Shown here piece by piece: positions 1-10,184 of a stretch of 39,466 nt of DNA; within the stretch, counting starts at the first letter, position 1; every line of letters starts with the position of its first letter. Location of the stretch: IMG/VR virus record IMGVR_UViG_3300030107_001360, positions 1 to 39,466 of that record. One strand, 5' to 3'. The notes under the pieces were generated by a model that saw nothing but the letters and a program-made list of their open reading frames with translations, was not told the origin of the DNA and made no database searches. Source of the stretch: a virus. Position numbers and translations under genes: made by a program.

Positions 1-920
1 CAGTTTTCCATTCTGTAAGAGATGAAAAAATTGCAGGTTGGACTCAATGGACTACCAGATCTGGAGATGTATTTGATTCTATTGTTAGTCTTAATGAAAA
101 TTTAATTGTAGTAGGTAAAAGAAGTTTAAATGGATCTACTGTTTATACATTAGAAAAATTTGCAGATGAAGATACAACGACTTTAGATTGTCAAACATCT
201 ACTACTTTAAATCAAAAAGGAACACCTCTTGTTGATGGAGGATCTCAATCTGGAACAACATTAATTGCTGATGGATTTACTTCAGCTCCAGTAGTAAATG
301 AAAAATTTACAATAGCTGGTAATGCAACAGAATATACAATACAGGCAGTAACTAATAATGGTTCAGGAGAATATTCTTTAAATTTAAATAAAACTTTAGC
401 AGCAACTCCAGGGGATAATGCTGTTATAACTTTAACAGAAGGTTTCGTACACACTGTTAATGCTATTTACACAGCGGAAAAAGTAAATGCTGTTGCAGGT
501 AATTCTTCTTTAGGAGAATATACGGTATCAGGATCTAATACTATAACATTAACATCTTCAGCTGGAGCTCAAGCTACAGGAGTTAAAGTAGGTTTTAATT
601 ATATTCCTACAGTAGAAACTATGCCTATTGATAAAGAGTTACCAGAAGGATCTTTAACAGGATTGCCTAGAAGAATATCTAGAGCTATAGTAGATATGAA
701 TACAACATTAGATATGACAATTAAAGCAGCAGATACAACAGCAAAAAATTTAGTAATACAACAAATTGGTTTTACAGCTGGATCTGATTTAACTCCAGTA
801 ACTGCTAAAAAAGAATTTTTCTTTTTAGGTTATGATAAAAGTCCAACAATAACAATATCCCAAGATGATCCATTACCAATGAAACTTCTAGGGATGCAAG
901 TGGAGGTCGTTTTTGCATGA
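1..920 (+). CDS. Tail tubular protein B (T7 gp12-like), C-terminal part
   Basis: This is the C-terminal ~306 residues of the tail nozzle protein that, with tail tubular protein A, forms the short podovirus tail tube. The frame is open from base 3 to the TGA at 918-920. It begins with a VFHSVRDEKIAGWTQW stretch, which matches the conserved gp12 segment ending in a Gly-Trp pair near the nozzle propeller. The 5' part of the gene is at 38199-39466, at the other window end. Joining the ends with a one-base overlap restores one frame of about 728 codons. The next gene starts four bases inside this one (ATGA). An internal Met at base 621 is not the start, because the frame is open and conserved upstream of it. 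Confidence 0.88.
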   Translation, partial: VFHSVRDEKIAGWTQWTTRSGDVFDSIVSLNENLIVVGKRSLNGSTVYTLEKFADEDTTTLDCQTSTTLNQKGTPLVDGGSQSGTTLIADGFTSAPVVNEKFTIAGNATEYTIQAVTNNGSGEYSLNLNKTLAATPGDNAVITLTEGFVHTVNAIYTAEKVNAVAGNSSLGEYTVSGSNTITLTSSAGAQATGVKVGFNYIPTVETMPIDKELPEGSLTGLPRRISRAIVDMNTTLDMTIKAADTTAKNLVIQQIGFTAGSDLTPVTAKKEFFFLGYDKSPTITISQDDPLPMKLLGMQVEVVFA

Positions 921-1402
921 GTGGTGATCCAGTAACAATGTATATGATTGCTTCTGCTGCTACAAAAGCAGTAGGTACATATTCTGAAATTCAAAATGAA
1001 AAAGCACAAATGAAATTCAGAAAAAAAATGTATGAAGATGAAATTAAAGTAGCTAATTTAAAAGCAGAACAAGAAGCTAATGACAGGAGAGAAATGCAAT
1101 TAGATCAACAAGAACATAATTTAGCTGTTATGTCTGGTTCTGGTTGGGATCCTAGTTCTGGAAGTTTTCAAAATATTCAATTAATGACTAAAAAAATAGC
1201 TGATAAAGATATAACTAACATTAGATTAAATAGTGCTATATCAGTTAATAAAATGTCATTACAATATCAAGCAGAAAAATCTGCTTCTAAAGCAAAAGTA
1301 TTTGGTGGTTATGTAAGTTTAGTTGGAACAGGTATTTCAACAGCAGCTAAATATGATAAATATAAAAAACCTGAAAAATGGAAGGATGTTAAAGTATCAT
1401 AA
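917..1402 (+). CDS. Internal virion protein (T7 gp14-like)
   Basis: A 161-residue protein in the T7 gp14 slot, between tail tubular protein B and two very large proteins. Residues about 30-80 are charged and helical (Lys/Glu/Gln-rich, coiled-coil-like), followed by a Gly/Ser-rich turn (SGSGWDPSSGSFQ) and a second helical stretch. This layout is typical of podovirus inner-core proteins ejected into the cell envelope at infection. The start overlaps the previous stop (ATGA) and the stop overlaps the next start (TAATG), so translation is coupled. Role is assigned from position and composition; I see no catalytic motif. Confidence 0.7.
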   Translation: MSGDPVTMYMIASAATKAVGTYSEIQNEKAQMKFRKKMYEDEIKVANLKAEQEANDRREMQLDQQEHNLAVMSGSGWDPSSGSFQNIQLMTKKIADKDITNIRLNSAISVNKMSLQYQAEKSASKAKVFGGYVSLVGTGISTAAKYDKYKKPEKWKDVKVS

Positions 1403-4400
1403 TGGCTATAGATAAAGGTAAAAAAACTGTACAATTAAAATCAAGTGTTGCTGATAATATAGGAATACCTAAAGTACACACAACAAATTATATTAAACCT
1501 ATTGCAGAAGAATTAAGTAATGTTTTAGATATTTATCAAGAAACAGCTGCACTTAATCATTCATCTGCATTTAAAGCAGACTTTAATAAAAAAACAGCAG
1601 ATGCTTATATTGATTTTAATAAAACATTTAAAAACAATCCTGCTGGAATGTCTGAAGCTACTCAGGCTTATAATGAAAATATTATAAATAACACTCCTCC
1701 AATTTATAAAGAATATGTTACAGCAATATTATCTCAAAAATATTTAAACTCGGTAACAACAGCTACTAATAATAGAACTAAAATAGACAATGATTTAGCT
1801 GTTACTGGAAGTGCTGAAAATCATAAATTAACAGAAGGTGATATATCAGAAAACTTTCAAGGTATTAATGATTCCGAATTAGATGTTGGTAATAAAATAA
1901 ATCAAATTAATAGAAATAGTATTACTCATCATATGACTAGAATAAATGAAAATCTAGGTAATGATAATTTAGAATTAGTACAAACAGGATTAAAACATCC
2001 TAAAGATCATTTAAAAATGATAGATGCTCAACTTGAAAATTTAGAAGTAGAAAGACTTTATTCTATTATGGTTGCACATGACCAAAATGGTACTCAAAAT
2101 CAAGGTTTAATTTATTTAAACAATTATGCAATGGGTAATGATAATCATAAATTAGATTTTGGTATATTAATTAATACAGATGGAATAACAGAAGATAGCG
2201 ATTTAATTAAATCATATAAGTCTTGGGTTAAAGATAGTGACAACAATCAAAAAGTTGCAAAGAAAGCAATGGAGAAATTTAAAATTTACAAAGGTGGTTT
2301 AACTAAATCTAAAGATAGTGAAGCTACAGTTAATTTAGATAAAGCACAAGAACCAGCTGGAATGTTAGGTTGGAGTAATTTTGAATATGGCAAAGTAACT
2401 ACTGCTCACGATCAAGTAATGAAAATAGATGGTATGTCAGTAGGTACTTCAAAATATAATAAAGCAATTAAAATTGCTACTGACAGATTAAAAATATCTA
2501 AGATGGTAGATAATGCTTGGACATCTAAAAATAATTACAAAGCAGAATTTGCTAATGACAAAGAAAAAGATATGTTTGAAGAAGCTGTATTACATAGAGC
2601 TGGTATATTTGATATTTCATCTTTATTAGATGATGACAACGCAGAAAACAGAGCTACTGCTATTGCTGTTTTAAAACAACACGACATAATGCCTACTAAA
2701 ATATGGGATATGTTAAAAAAGGAATCTAATAGTTCTTATAATAATCCAGCTACAATTAAATCATTAAAAACAAATGCTTTAATTTATAAAAATTTAACAT
2801 CAGTAGATAACTTTCCTCATGCTGAACCAATAGCACATTTAGAATATGCATTAGAAAATGATATTGTTAGTATGAGTGATGAAGATGCTGCTAAAGCTAT
2901 GACGGAGTGGGCAACTAAAGGAGCTGAAAAAAGAAAACCTATTCTAGAAAAATTAAAAAAAGATTTTGAAGATGATGGAGGTTTCTTTGGAGCTTCTGGA
3001 GAAACTAAATTAAATATGATGATAGATCAAGAATTAGATAATATAGATAATATATTAGATATGTTTTTACCATTTACAGGATCTAGTAATACATTCTTTT
3101 TAAACAAATTTTTTAAAGGAAAAGAAAATGTTAATAGCAAACATTTATTTAGAAAGACAACACATTGGCTTCCTAAAAGAGCTTCAAACATTATGAAGCC
3201 AGAAGTTAAAGCTCAATTACAAACTTTCTTTTTAGAAGAAGCTGCTAAACTAATTAATATAAATGCAGATGCTAGTACAGTTGATCTTTGGGATTCAAAA
3301 AATGTTAACCTAAGAAGAACAGCATTTAAAAATGCTTTAAGAAGAATAAGAAATGCTAATTACAGAGTTACTGAATATGATTCTACTTCTTCTAAAAGAG
3401 GAGAATTAAAATTAAGTAAAAATGCAGTAGAAGCTACATTTGGTAAAATAAATGATTTTGATGTTTATGCTCATATGCTTTCTGACAAAAGAAAAAATGG
3501 AGGAGCTCAATGGGGTACTATTAATTGGAAAGAAGCATTTAATAAACTTGCTGATGGAGATGATAATTATAGACTTGTTTTTGAACCTACTGGATCTGAA
3601 TACGGAGGAGTTAAAGGCTTTAAAATGTCTTTGTTAATAGGAGATTTAAGAATAGATTTTGATGATAATTTTTATCCAAGAAACTTTAAAAATTTTGTTG
3701 ATGAAGATGCACCTGAATCTGTAGCTGCAGTTAAACATAATGCTACAGCAGCAGTTTATGAAAAATTTAAAGAGTCTTGGCTATATTCAAAACTTCCTGA
3801 AAATGACAGACATTGGACTAAGAAAGCAATTTATGCTTTGATGAAAGGTGATAAAGCTATATCTGATTTTAGATGGTATCCTGATCTTCCTTTTGTAGAT
3901 GATTCACCAGTAGAAGTAAGACCATTTAATTGGTTAGGTTGGATGTTAAGTTTAGGTAATAGAGATTACAGTTATGACTTTAGACAAGATGCTGCAACAT
4001 TTAAAGCAATGGCAGATATTCAAAATGATAAACTTAGTATGAAAGATAAAGTTATGATTAATACTCAATTAAATAATACTGAGAAAATGCATCAAAGTTA
4101 TAACTGGCCTGGAAAAAATAAATACCATGAAGCTGAATCAGCAATAGCATTTAAACATTTTGCTACAACTAATTATCAAAATGAAAATTTACCTTTAACA
4201 TTTAGAACAAATAATTGGTTTGCTTTATCTTCAGCTAATTGGAATGGGGAAATAGATTTAGGTTACACAAGAGGTGATAGAAAATTTGCAGTATTTTCAC
4301 ACCCAGCAGATTCAGCTAGAGCTGTAGTTAGAACGATTATAAACAACAGTTCATTAACTTATGGAATTAATGATGTTAAAAAAGTTTTAGGTGAAACACC

Positions 4401-4689
4401 TACTGTATGGGATATTTTAACTAAAATACCTTATGCTACAAATCTTGAAGGTTATGCTAATGCTTTAGAAAAATCTAGACATTTTGCTAAAGATACGACT
4501 ATTGATTTAACAGATAAAAATCAAATGCATAAATTTTTAAAATTTATAATGATCCACGAAATGGGTGGCCCTGAAGTATTTAATACTCATTTTCCAATTA
4601 ATGCTCAACCTATTGTAGATACTTACATTATGATGGGTATTGAAAAAGCATTAGCTAGTTATGAAGGTAAATTAGGAACATATCAATAA
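1402..4689 (+). CDS. Large internal virion protein (T7 gp15-like)
   Basis: A 1095-residue, mainly hydrophilic and helical protein, second of three proteins in the T7 inner-core position. In T7 the corresponding gp15 forms part of the ejected trans-envelope channel that carries DNA into the host. The length is greater than T7 gp15 (about 750 residues). No transmembrane segment or enzymatic motif is evident. Start and stop both use the TAATG overlap with their neighbours, so it is translated with the other core proteins. The functional call rests on gene order, size and composition. Confidence 0.68.
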   Translation: MAIDKGKKTVQLKSSVADNIGIPKVHTTNYIKPIAEELSNVLDIYQETAALNHSSAFKADFNKKTADAYIDFNKTFKNNPAGMSEATQAYNENIINNTPPIYKEYVTAILSQKYLNSVTTATNNRTKIDNDLAVTGSAENHKLTEGDISENFQGINDSELDVGNKINQINRNSITHHMTRINENLGNDNLELVQTGLKHPKDHLKMIDAQLENLEVERLYSIMVAHDQNGTQNQGLIYLNNYAMGNDNHKLDFGILINTDGITEDSDLIKSYKSWVKDSDNNQKVAKKAMEKFKIYKGGLTKSKDSEATVNLDKAQEPAGMLGWSNFEYGKVTTAHDQVMKIDGMSVGTSKYNKAIKIATDRLKISKMVDNAWTSKNNYKAEFANDKEKDMFEEAVLHRAGIFDISSLLDDDNAENRATAIAVLKQHDIMPTKIWDMLKKESNSSYNNPATIKSLKTNALIYKNLTSVDNFPHAEPIAHLEYALENDIVSMSDEDAAKAMTEWATKGAEKRKPILEKLKKDFEDDGGFFGASGETKLNMMIDQELDNIDNILDMFLPFTGSSNTFFLNKFFKGKENVNSKHLFRKTTHWLPKRASNIMKPEVKAQLQTFFLEEAAKLININADASTVDLWDSKNVNLRRTAFKNALRRIRNANYRVTEYDSTSSKRGELKLSKNAVEATFGKINDFDVYAHMLSDKRKNGGAQWGTINWKEAFNKLADGDDNYRLVFEPTGSEYGGVKGFKMSLLIGDLRIDFDDNFYPRNFKNFVDEDAPESVAAVKHNATAAVYEKFKESWLYSKLPENDRHWTKKAIYALMKGDKAISDFRWYPDLPFVDDSPVEVRPFNWLGWMLSLGNRDYSYDFRQDAATFKAMADIQNDKLSMKDKVMINTQLNNTEKMHQSYNWPGKNKYHEAESAIAFKHFATTNYQNENLPLTFRTNNWFALSSANWNGEIDLGYTRGDRKFAVFSHPADSARAVVRTIINNSSLTYGINDVKKVLGETPTVWDILTKIPYATNLEGYANALEKSRHFAKDTTIDLTDKNQMHKFLKFIMIHEMGGPEVFNTHFPINAQPIVDTYIMMGIEKALASYEGKLGTYQ

Positions 4690-7600
4690 TGGCTAGTTCA
4701 TATCTATTTAATACAGAACAAACATTAGATTCAATAGAAGCTCAAAAAAAAGCTAACAACACTCCACAAACTTGGAGTCCTACAGATTGGTGGGATGGAT
4801 TTAAAGAAGAAAATCTATTTACTAATATGTGGGAATATTTTGCTAATAATGAAGATTATCCTGCTAAAGATGGTTATCTTTATAGCGAAGATCCACAATT
4901 AGAAGGAATGGAAGATTTTCATGATCAATTCTTTTTTAGTAGAAGCCCAGAAGAATCAGCTGCTATTAAAGCTAAGTTAATAGAAAGAGCTGAACAAAAC
5001 TATGCTTCTCCTTGGTATTATTTAGGTAGAGTAACAGGAGCATTTGCAGATCCATCAACTCTTTTACTTTGGACTAAAGCAGGACAAAGTGCAAAAGTAT
5101 TTGGTTCAGCAATGATAGCTGAAGAATTTGCTAAACAAAATATGGACACAACTAGAGATGATTCTTATGCAGCTTGGGTAGCTGGAATAGGTATTGGAGT
5201 TCCTGTTGCTTTAAGTTTATTTAAAACTAGACCTAGTGTTAAAGTTCAACAAGAAATGAAAGTTCTTGATAAGAAATGGAATGAAGGAGTAGGTAAAGAA
5301 GTTCTTGTAGATGGTAAATGGATAGATCCACATACTAAAGTAGGTAACTCAAGTGTTGGAGCTGCTGCTACAAAACAATCTGCTAAAGATGATATTACTA
5401 TTGGTGCTAGAGAAGCATCTGAATTAGAAGGTCAAAAATTTGTTGAGTCTAAATTAAAATGGTTTGGCGAAGATGGGCCTTGGACACCTGTATTTAGATT
5501 AACAAAAACAAATTCAAATATAGCAAGAAATATGGTTGCTGATTTATTAGATACTCCATTATTAAAAATGAGAAATACTGAAAAATGGGGATATGAAGCA
5601 ACAGGTAAATCATTAGAAACAGATTTAAGAATGTATCAAGTACATGAAATTGAATCTCTTAAATTTATTAAAGATCAATATTTAAAATATTTAAAAGCTA
5701 ACAAACAATCTGTACCTAAATCAGAAATAGGTATTATGCTTAAAAACACAATGAATAATGATGGAGTATTTTCATTAAGTGGTTTTTCTAAAGAAGTTAC
5801 TAAAGCTATGGTAATGGGAGAACATGCTGTTCCTGAAGTAGCTCAAGCTGCTAGATTTTCTAAAAAGAATTTTTATGACAGATTATTTAAAGAAGCTAAT
5901 GAATTAAAAATTAGAGAACAACCTATTTTACATGAATTAAATTTTTGGAAATATCATTTAAAAGAAATGCAAAGAATGAAATCAGGAAAAAAGGTTTTTA
6001 ATAGACCATCTGAAAATACACAATATACTTATTCAAGAACAGAAATTGAAAATATTATTGATACTCTTACAGATGCATTAAATAATATTAGAAAAAATCC
6101 AGATGGAGTTAAAGATTACATTAACATTGTTTATAATAAAGATGCTATTTTAGCTAACAAAGCAAGATTTAGACAAATTATAGTAGAAAATTTTGAAAGA
6201 AGATTAAGAAATAATTATATTAAACGAATGCCATCTGCTAAAGTTATAGATGATATAGTAGAAGATTTATCTAATCATTTTCCTTTTAAAGCTCCAAATA
6301 AAACTGCCTGGAAAGAAGTCCAAAATGGAATGGATCTATTAATACAAAGATATGCATTTAATAGACCTAGATATGCTAGAGCTTTAAGAAGAAGAACTTT
6401 AAATTTAGATAAAGAAGCTCAATTAGAATTAATTAAAGGCAATTTTATGGTTAGTGATATTTTTGCTTTACAAAAAATTTATTACAGATCTATTACTCCT
6501 GATATTTTATTAACTAGAAAATATGGAGATACAGGAGGTTTAGGATTAAATTATGTAGATGAAGCAAGTTCAGCAACATTCCCTGGAATAAAACAAGTAT
6601 TCCAAGAATATCAATTAAAAACATTTAGAGCTAAAAATAAGAAAGAAAAAATAGCATTACAAAAAGAAAAGTTTCAAGCATTAAATGATTTAGAAGCATC
6701 AGTAGATTTAATTAGAGGTACATATGGTGTACCAGCAAATCCACATGCTTGGTATTCAAGAGCTATGAGAATGTTTAAACATTATAATGCTTTAACAATG
6801 TTAACTGGTTTTATGGCAGCTATTCCAGACACAGCTCGTGTTGTAATGACTTCAGGAATTAAAAGAGGTTTTCAAACTCAATTTGAAATGTTTTCAAAAG
6901 GATTTAAACAAAACTCTATATTTGCAATGGGTAAAAGAGAAGCTCAATCTTTTGGTGAAGCATTAGATATGATTACAGGACAAAGAGCTATGTTGTTTTC
7001 AGATATAGGAGATATGTTTGGAATGGGAAATAAATTAGAATCAGGTTTAGGTAAAGTATCTCAAATGAACTTTATGTATGTTAACTTAATGTCTAGATGG
7101 ACAGAGTTTGCAAAATCAACTGCTTCAGTAACAATAGGTTCTAGAATATTAGAAGATTCTTTAAAATGGGCTAAAGGACAACCATTAGGAACTAAATGGA
7201 AAACTGCTTTAGCAGCTTCTGGTATTGATAAAGGAATGGCAATAAGAATTGCTAATCAATTAGAAAAGCATGGTGCAATACCTGGAGGTAAAGGAGATAT
7301 AGGATTAAAGTATAACTATATTGCTAACTCATCAATGTGGGATGATGCTTTAGCTAAAAATGCTTTTGGTGCTGCTATGAATAAAGAAATTAATAGAACT
7401 ATTGTAACTCCATCTAAAGGAGATACTCCATTATGGATGTCTAATCAATTTGGTTCAACTTGGGCTCAGTTTAAAAAGTTTGCAATGGGAGCTCAACAAA
7501 GAATGTTAATGAGAGGTATGCAAGAAAGAGATTTAGATTTCTTATTTGGATCAATGTTATTAATAGGATCTGGAATGATGATAGATGCTATATACCACAA

Positions 7601-7976
7601 ATATAGATTCCAAAGAGATTATGGAAAACTATCTATGACTCAGAAATTATTAAATGCTTTTGACAGATCTGGATTAGGAGGAATATATATGGATATTAAT
7701 AAAGCGATAGAAACATTAACTGATAATAGAATTGGTATTGCTCCATTTCTTGGATCTAGAAGACCATATTCTCCATCAGGTAGATGGATAGCTGGTACTG
7801 TTGGAGGCCCAACTGCAGGACAAATTTATAATATCTTTGACATCTTATATGATGTTGGAGGAAACAAGTATAACCATCATACTGCTAAAAATGTGAGGCG
7901 ACTCATTCCATTTCAAAATGTATGGTACCTCGACTGGTTATTCGATGGTGCAGAAAAAGGACTAAGATTTAAATAA
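4689..7976 (+). CDS. Large internal virion protein (T7 gp16-like)
   Basis: Also 1095 residues, third in the inner-core position and directly before the tail fibre, as gp16 is in T7. The N-terminus has a Trp-rich stretch (WSPTDWWDGF) and a Gly/Ala-rich hydrophobic segment near residues 155-175 (AWVAGIGIGVPVALSLF) that could insert into membrane. The C-terminal half has further hydrophobic helices, including one near 940-955 (FGSMLLIGSGMMIDAIY). I do not see the lytic transglycosylase domain that opens T7 gp16, so peptidoglycan cleavage at entry may be absent or done elsewhere. TAATG junctions on both sides. Function inferred from context. Confidence 0.68.
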   Translation: MASSYLFNTEQTLDSIEAQKKANNTPQTWSPTDWWDGFKEENLFTNMWEYFANNEDYPAKDGYLYSEDPQLEGMEDFHDQFFFSRSPEESAAIKAKLIERAEQNYASPWYYLGRVTGAFADPSTLLLWTKAGQSAKVFGSAMIAEEFAKQNMDTTRDDSYAAWVAGIGIGVPVALSLFKTRPSVKVQQEMKVLDKKWNEGVGKEVLVDGKWIDPHTKVGNSSVGAAATKQSAKDDITIGAREASELEGQKFVESKLKWFGEDGPWTPVFRLTKTNSNIARNMVADLLDTPLLKMRNTEKWGYEATGKSLETDLRMYQVHEIESLKFIKDQYLKYLKANKQSVPKSEIGIMLKNTMNNDGVFSLSGFSKEVTKAMVMGEHAVPEVAQAARFSKKNFYDRLFKEANELKIREQPILHELNFWKYHLKEMQRMKSGKKVFNRPSENTQYTYSRTEIENIIDTLTDALNNIRKNPDGVKDYINIVYNKDAILANKARFRQIIVENFERRLRNNYIKRMPSAKVIDDIVEDLSNHFPFKAPNKTAWKEVQNGMDLLIQRYAFNRPRYARALRRRTLNLDKEAQLELIKGNFMVSDIFALQKIYYRSITPDILLTRKYGDTGGLGLNYVDEASSATFPGIKQVFQEYQLKTFRAKNKKEKIALQKEKFQALNDLEASVDLIRGTYGVPANPHAWYSRAMRMFKHYNALTMLTGFMAAIPDTARVVMTSGIKRGFQTQFEMFSKGFKQNSIFAMGKREAQSFGEALDMITGQRAMLFSDIGDMFGMGNKLESGLGKVSQMNFMYVNLMSRWTEFAKSTASVTIGSRILEDSLKWAKGQPLGTKWKTALAASGIDKGMAIRIANQLEKHGAIPGGKGDIGLKYNYIANSSMWDDALAKNAFGAAMNKEINRTIVTPSKGDTPLWMSNQFGSTWAQFKKFAMGAQQRMLMRGMQERDLDFLFGSMLLIGSGMMIDAIYHKYRFQRDYGKLSMTQKLLNAFDRSGLGGIYMDINKAIETLTDNRIGIAPFLGSRRPYSPSGRWIAGTVGGPTAGQIYNIFDILYDVGGNKYNHHTAKNVRRLIPFQNVWYLDWLFDGAEKGLRFK

Positions 7977-10183
7977 TGGCTATTACTATTTCAAACACAG
8001 AACCTCGTGTTCAATATACAGCAACTGGCGGACAAACAACTTTTGCTGTTAATTTTGAATTTTTTGATAATGCAGACCTTAAAGTTTATAATGGAACTAC
8101 ATTATTAACTTATAATGCTTCCCCATCATCAGCTTCACAATATTCGGTAGCAGGAGCTGGTGTTTCAGGTGGTGGATCAATTACATTAGGAGGCGGGGCA
8201 ACTCTCAATGATAAGATCACAATCTATAGAGATATGGATATTGCGAGATCTACGGATTTCCCAACATCTGGAGCTTTCCAAGTAGATTCTTTAAATGAAG
8301 AATTAGATAAATTAACTACAATGATCCAACAGGTTAAAAGGGATCTTAAATATTCACCTAAAGCAGCAACAACTACAGCAAATACTTATAATCTTACTTT
8401 TCCAGAATTAGTCGCAGATAAAATTTTATCAGTTAATTCTAGTGGAAATGCTTTAGAATTTTCTCAATCAATAACAAATGTAAATACAGTAGCTGGAATA
8501 GCAGCTAACATAACAACAGTTAGTGGTATAGCTTCTAATGTAACTTCAGTAGCTGGTAATGCTACTAACATTAATACAGTTGCTACAAACATTGCATCAG
8601 TAAATGCAGTTGCAGCAGATATTACTAAAGTAGTAGCTGTTGCTAATGATTTAGCAGAAGCTGTTTCTGAAGTAGAAACAGTAGCTGACGATTTAAATGA
8701 AACGACATCTGAAATAGATACAGTAGCAACTAATATTGCTAATGTTAATACAGTAGGTGGAATTTCATCTAATGTAACAACAGTTGCTGGAATACATGCC
8801 AATGTAACTACATTAGCAGGAATTGCATCTGATGTTACTACATTAGCTTCTGTAGGTTCTTCAAATTTAAATACATTAGCATCAAACTCATCAAATATTT
8901 CAACAGTAGCTGGTTCAGTTTCAAATATGAATACAGTTGCTGGAGCTATATCAAATGTTAATACAGTTGCAAATAACATATCAGGAGTAAATAGTTTTGC
9001 TGAAAGATATAGAATAGCTTCATCAGCTCCATCAAGTTCATTAAATGTTGGAGATCTTTATTTTGATACTACAGCTAATGAATTAAAAGTTTATAAATCA
9101 TCTGGATGGGCAGCAGCTGGATCTACAGTTAATGGCACATCTCAAAGATACATTTACAATATTACAGGCACACCTAATACTGTTACAGGGGCAGACGCAA
9201 ATGGAAATACACTTGCTTATGATGCAGGATACGCAGATGTTTATGTTAATGGTGTTCGTATGTCAGGTGCTGACATTACAATTACTTCTGGAACTTCTGT
9301 TGTCTTTGCTTCAAATTTAACAGCAGGTGATGTTGTAGATATAGTTGCTTACGGAACATTTAATGTAGCTTCTGTTAATGCAGCCAACATAGATGCAGGA
9401 ACTTTAAACATTGCAAGAATTGGTGATGACTCAATTACAAATGCTAAAATGGCAGATGATGCAATTGACTCAGCTCAAATAGCAGATGGAGCAGTTGATA
9501 ATGTTCATCTTGCTAATAATGCAATTACAATAAATGGATCAGCAGTACAATTAGGCGGATCAGTTACAGTTGGAGAAACTAAACCTACGATATCAAGTTT
9601 AACACCAACTGTTATTACTAATGATCCTTCTAATGTAGTTATTGCAGGAGGAAATTTTGTAGCAATACCTAGAGTACACGCAATTAATACTTCAACAGGA
9701 ATATGGTATGAAGCAAGTTCAGTTACTTACACATCTGCTTCATCAATAACAGCAAACTTTACATTAACTGTTGATTCAGCAAATTACAGAATAAGAGTAG
9801 AAAATCCAGATGGTAATTCAGTTATATCTGGAGCTAGTGCATTAAATGTAAGTGATGCACCTGCTTGGACAACAGCAGCAGGTTCTATTGGAACAATAGC
9901 TGGTAATTTTTCAGGAACAGTTGCAACAGTAGCAGCAACAGGAGATACAATTGCTTATACAGAAGTATCTTCTCCTTTAGTTTTAACAAACGCATCTTCA
10001 GCTAACTGTGCGTTGAACAGCTCAACAGGAGCTATTACAACTTCAGACTTTGGTGGTTCAAGTACATCACCAACATTATACACTTTTACAATTAGGGCAA
10101 CAGATGCACAAGGACAAACTAGTGACCGAGTATTTACATTACAATCATCATTTGGAATAACAGACTCAGGAGGATTCGCTTAA
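7976..10183 (+). CDS. Tail fibre protein with T7-type N-terminal adaptor domain
   Basis: 735 residues. Residues 1-125 match the T7 gp17 N-terminal domain, which plugs the fibre into the tail (start ISNTEPRVQYTATGGQTTF, then a beta-rich region ending in LNEELDKLTTMIQQVKRDL). Residues about 165-340 are a run of 7/14-residue repeats of the type V-x-T-V-A-G-I-x-x-N, a trimeric coiled-coil or beta-roll shaft. The C-terminal ~210 residues form Ig-like/cadherin-like domains (SVTVGETKPT; FTIRATDAQGQTSDR) that are repeated as a separate protein at 12650-13360. The fibre likely forms the stalk on which the following LamG/SPRY and DUF7483-like proteins act in host recognition. Confidence 0.85.
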   Translation: MAITISNTEPRVQYTATGGQTTFAVNFEFFDNADLKVYNGTTLLTYNASPSSASQYSVAGAGVSGGGSITLGGGATLNDKITIYRDMDIARSTDFPTSGAFQVDSLNEELDKLTTMIQQVKRDLKYSPKAATTTANTYNLTFPELVADKILSVNSSGNALEFSQSITNVNTVAGIAANITTVSGIASNVTSVAGNATNINTVATNIASVNAVAADITKVVAVANDLAEAVSEVETVADDLNETTSEIDTVATNIANVNTVGGISSNVTTVAGIHANVTTLAGIASDVTTLASVGSSNLNTLASNSSNISTVAGSVSNMNTVAGAISNVNTVANNISGVNSFAERYRIASSAPSSSLNVGDLYFDTTANELKVYKSSGWAAAGSTVNGTSQRYIYNITGTPNTVTGADANGNTLAYDAGYADVYVNGVRMSGADITITSGTSVVFASNLTAGDVVDIVAYGTFNVASVNAANIDAGTLNIARIGDDSITNAKMADDAIDSAQIADGAVDNVHLANNAITINGSAVQLGGSVTVGETKPTISSLTPTVITNDPSNVVIAGGNFVAIPRVHAINTSTGIWYEASSVTYTSASSITANFTLTVDSANYRIRVENPDGNSVISGASALNVSDAPAWTTAAGSIGTIAGNFSGTVATVAATGDTIAYTEVSSPLVLTNASSANCALNSSTGAITTSDFGGSSTSPTLYTFTIRATDAQGQTSDRVFTLQSSFGITDSGGFA
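8476..9000 (+). repeat. Degenerate coding repeats of the tail-fibre shaft
   Basis: About 525 bases encode roughly two dozen imperfect 7-residue units (pattern x-N-x-x-T-V-A). The DNA shows recurring AATRYWACWACAGTWGC-like words. Such repeats let fibres change length by slippage or recombination. They also leave the opposite strand open by chance, so the long antisense frame here is not a gene. Confidence 0.75.
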
Positions 10184-10184
10184 T

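Noticed and set aside
245-454. Short - strand frame inside tail tubular protein B
   Set aside because: Shadow of the conserved + strand frame, no RBS.
8464-8979. 171-codon open frame on the - strand
   Set aside because: Antisense of the repetitive tail-fibre shaft; the periodic DNA keeps the opposite frame open and the product is an equally repetitive artefact.
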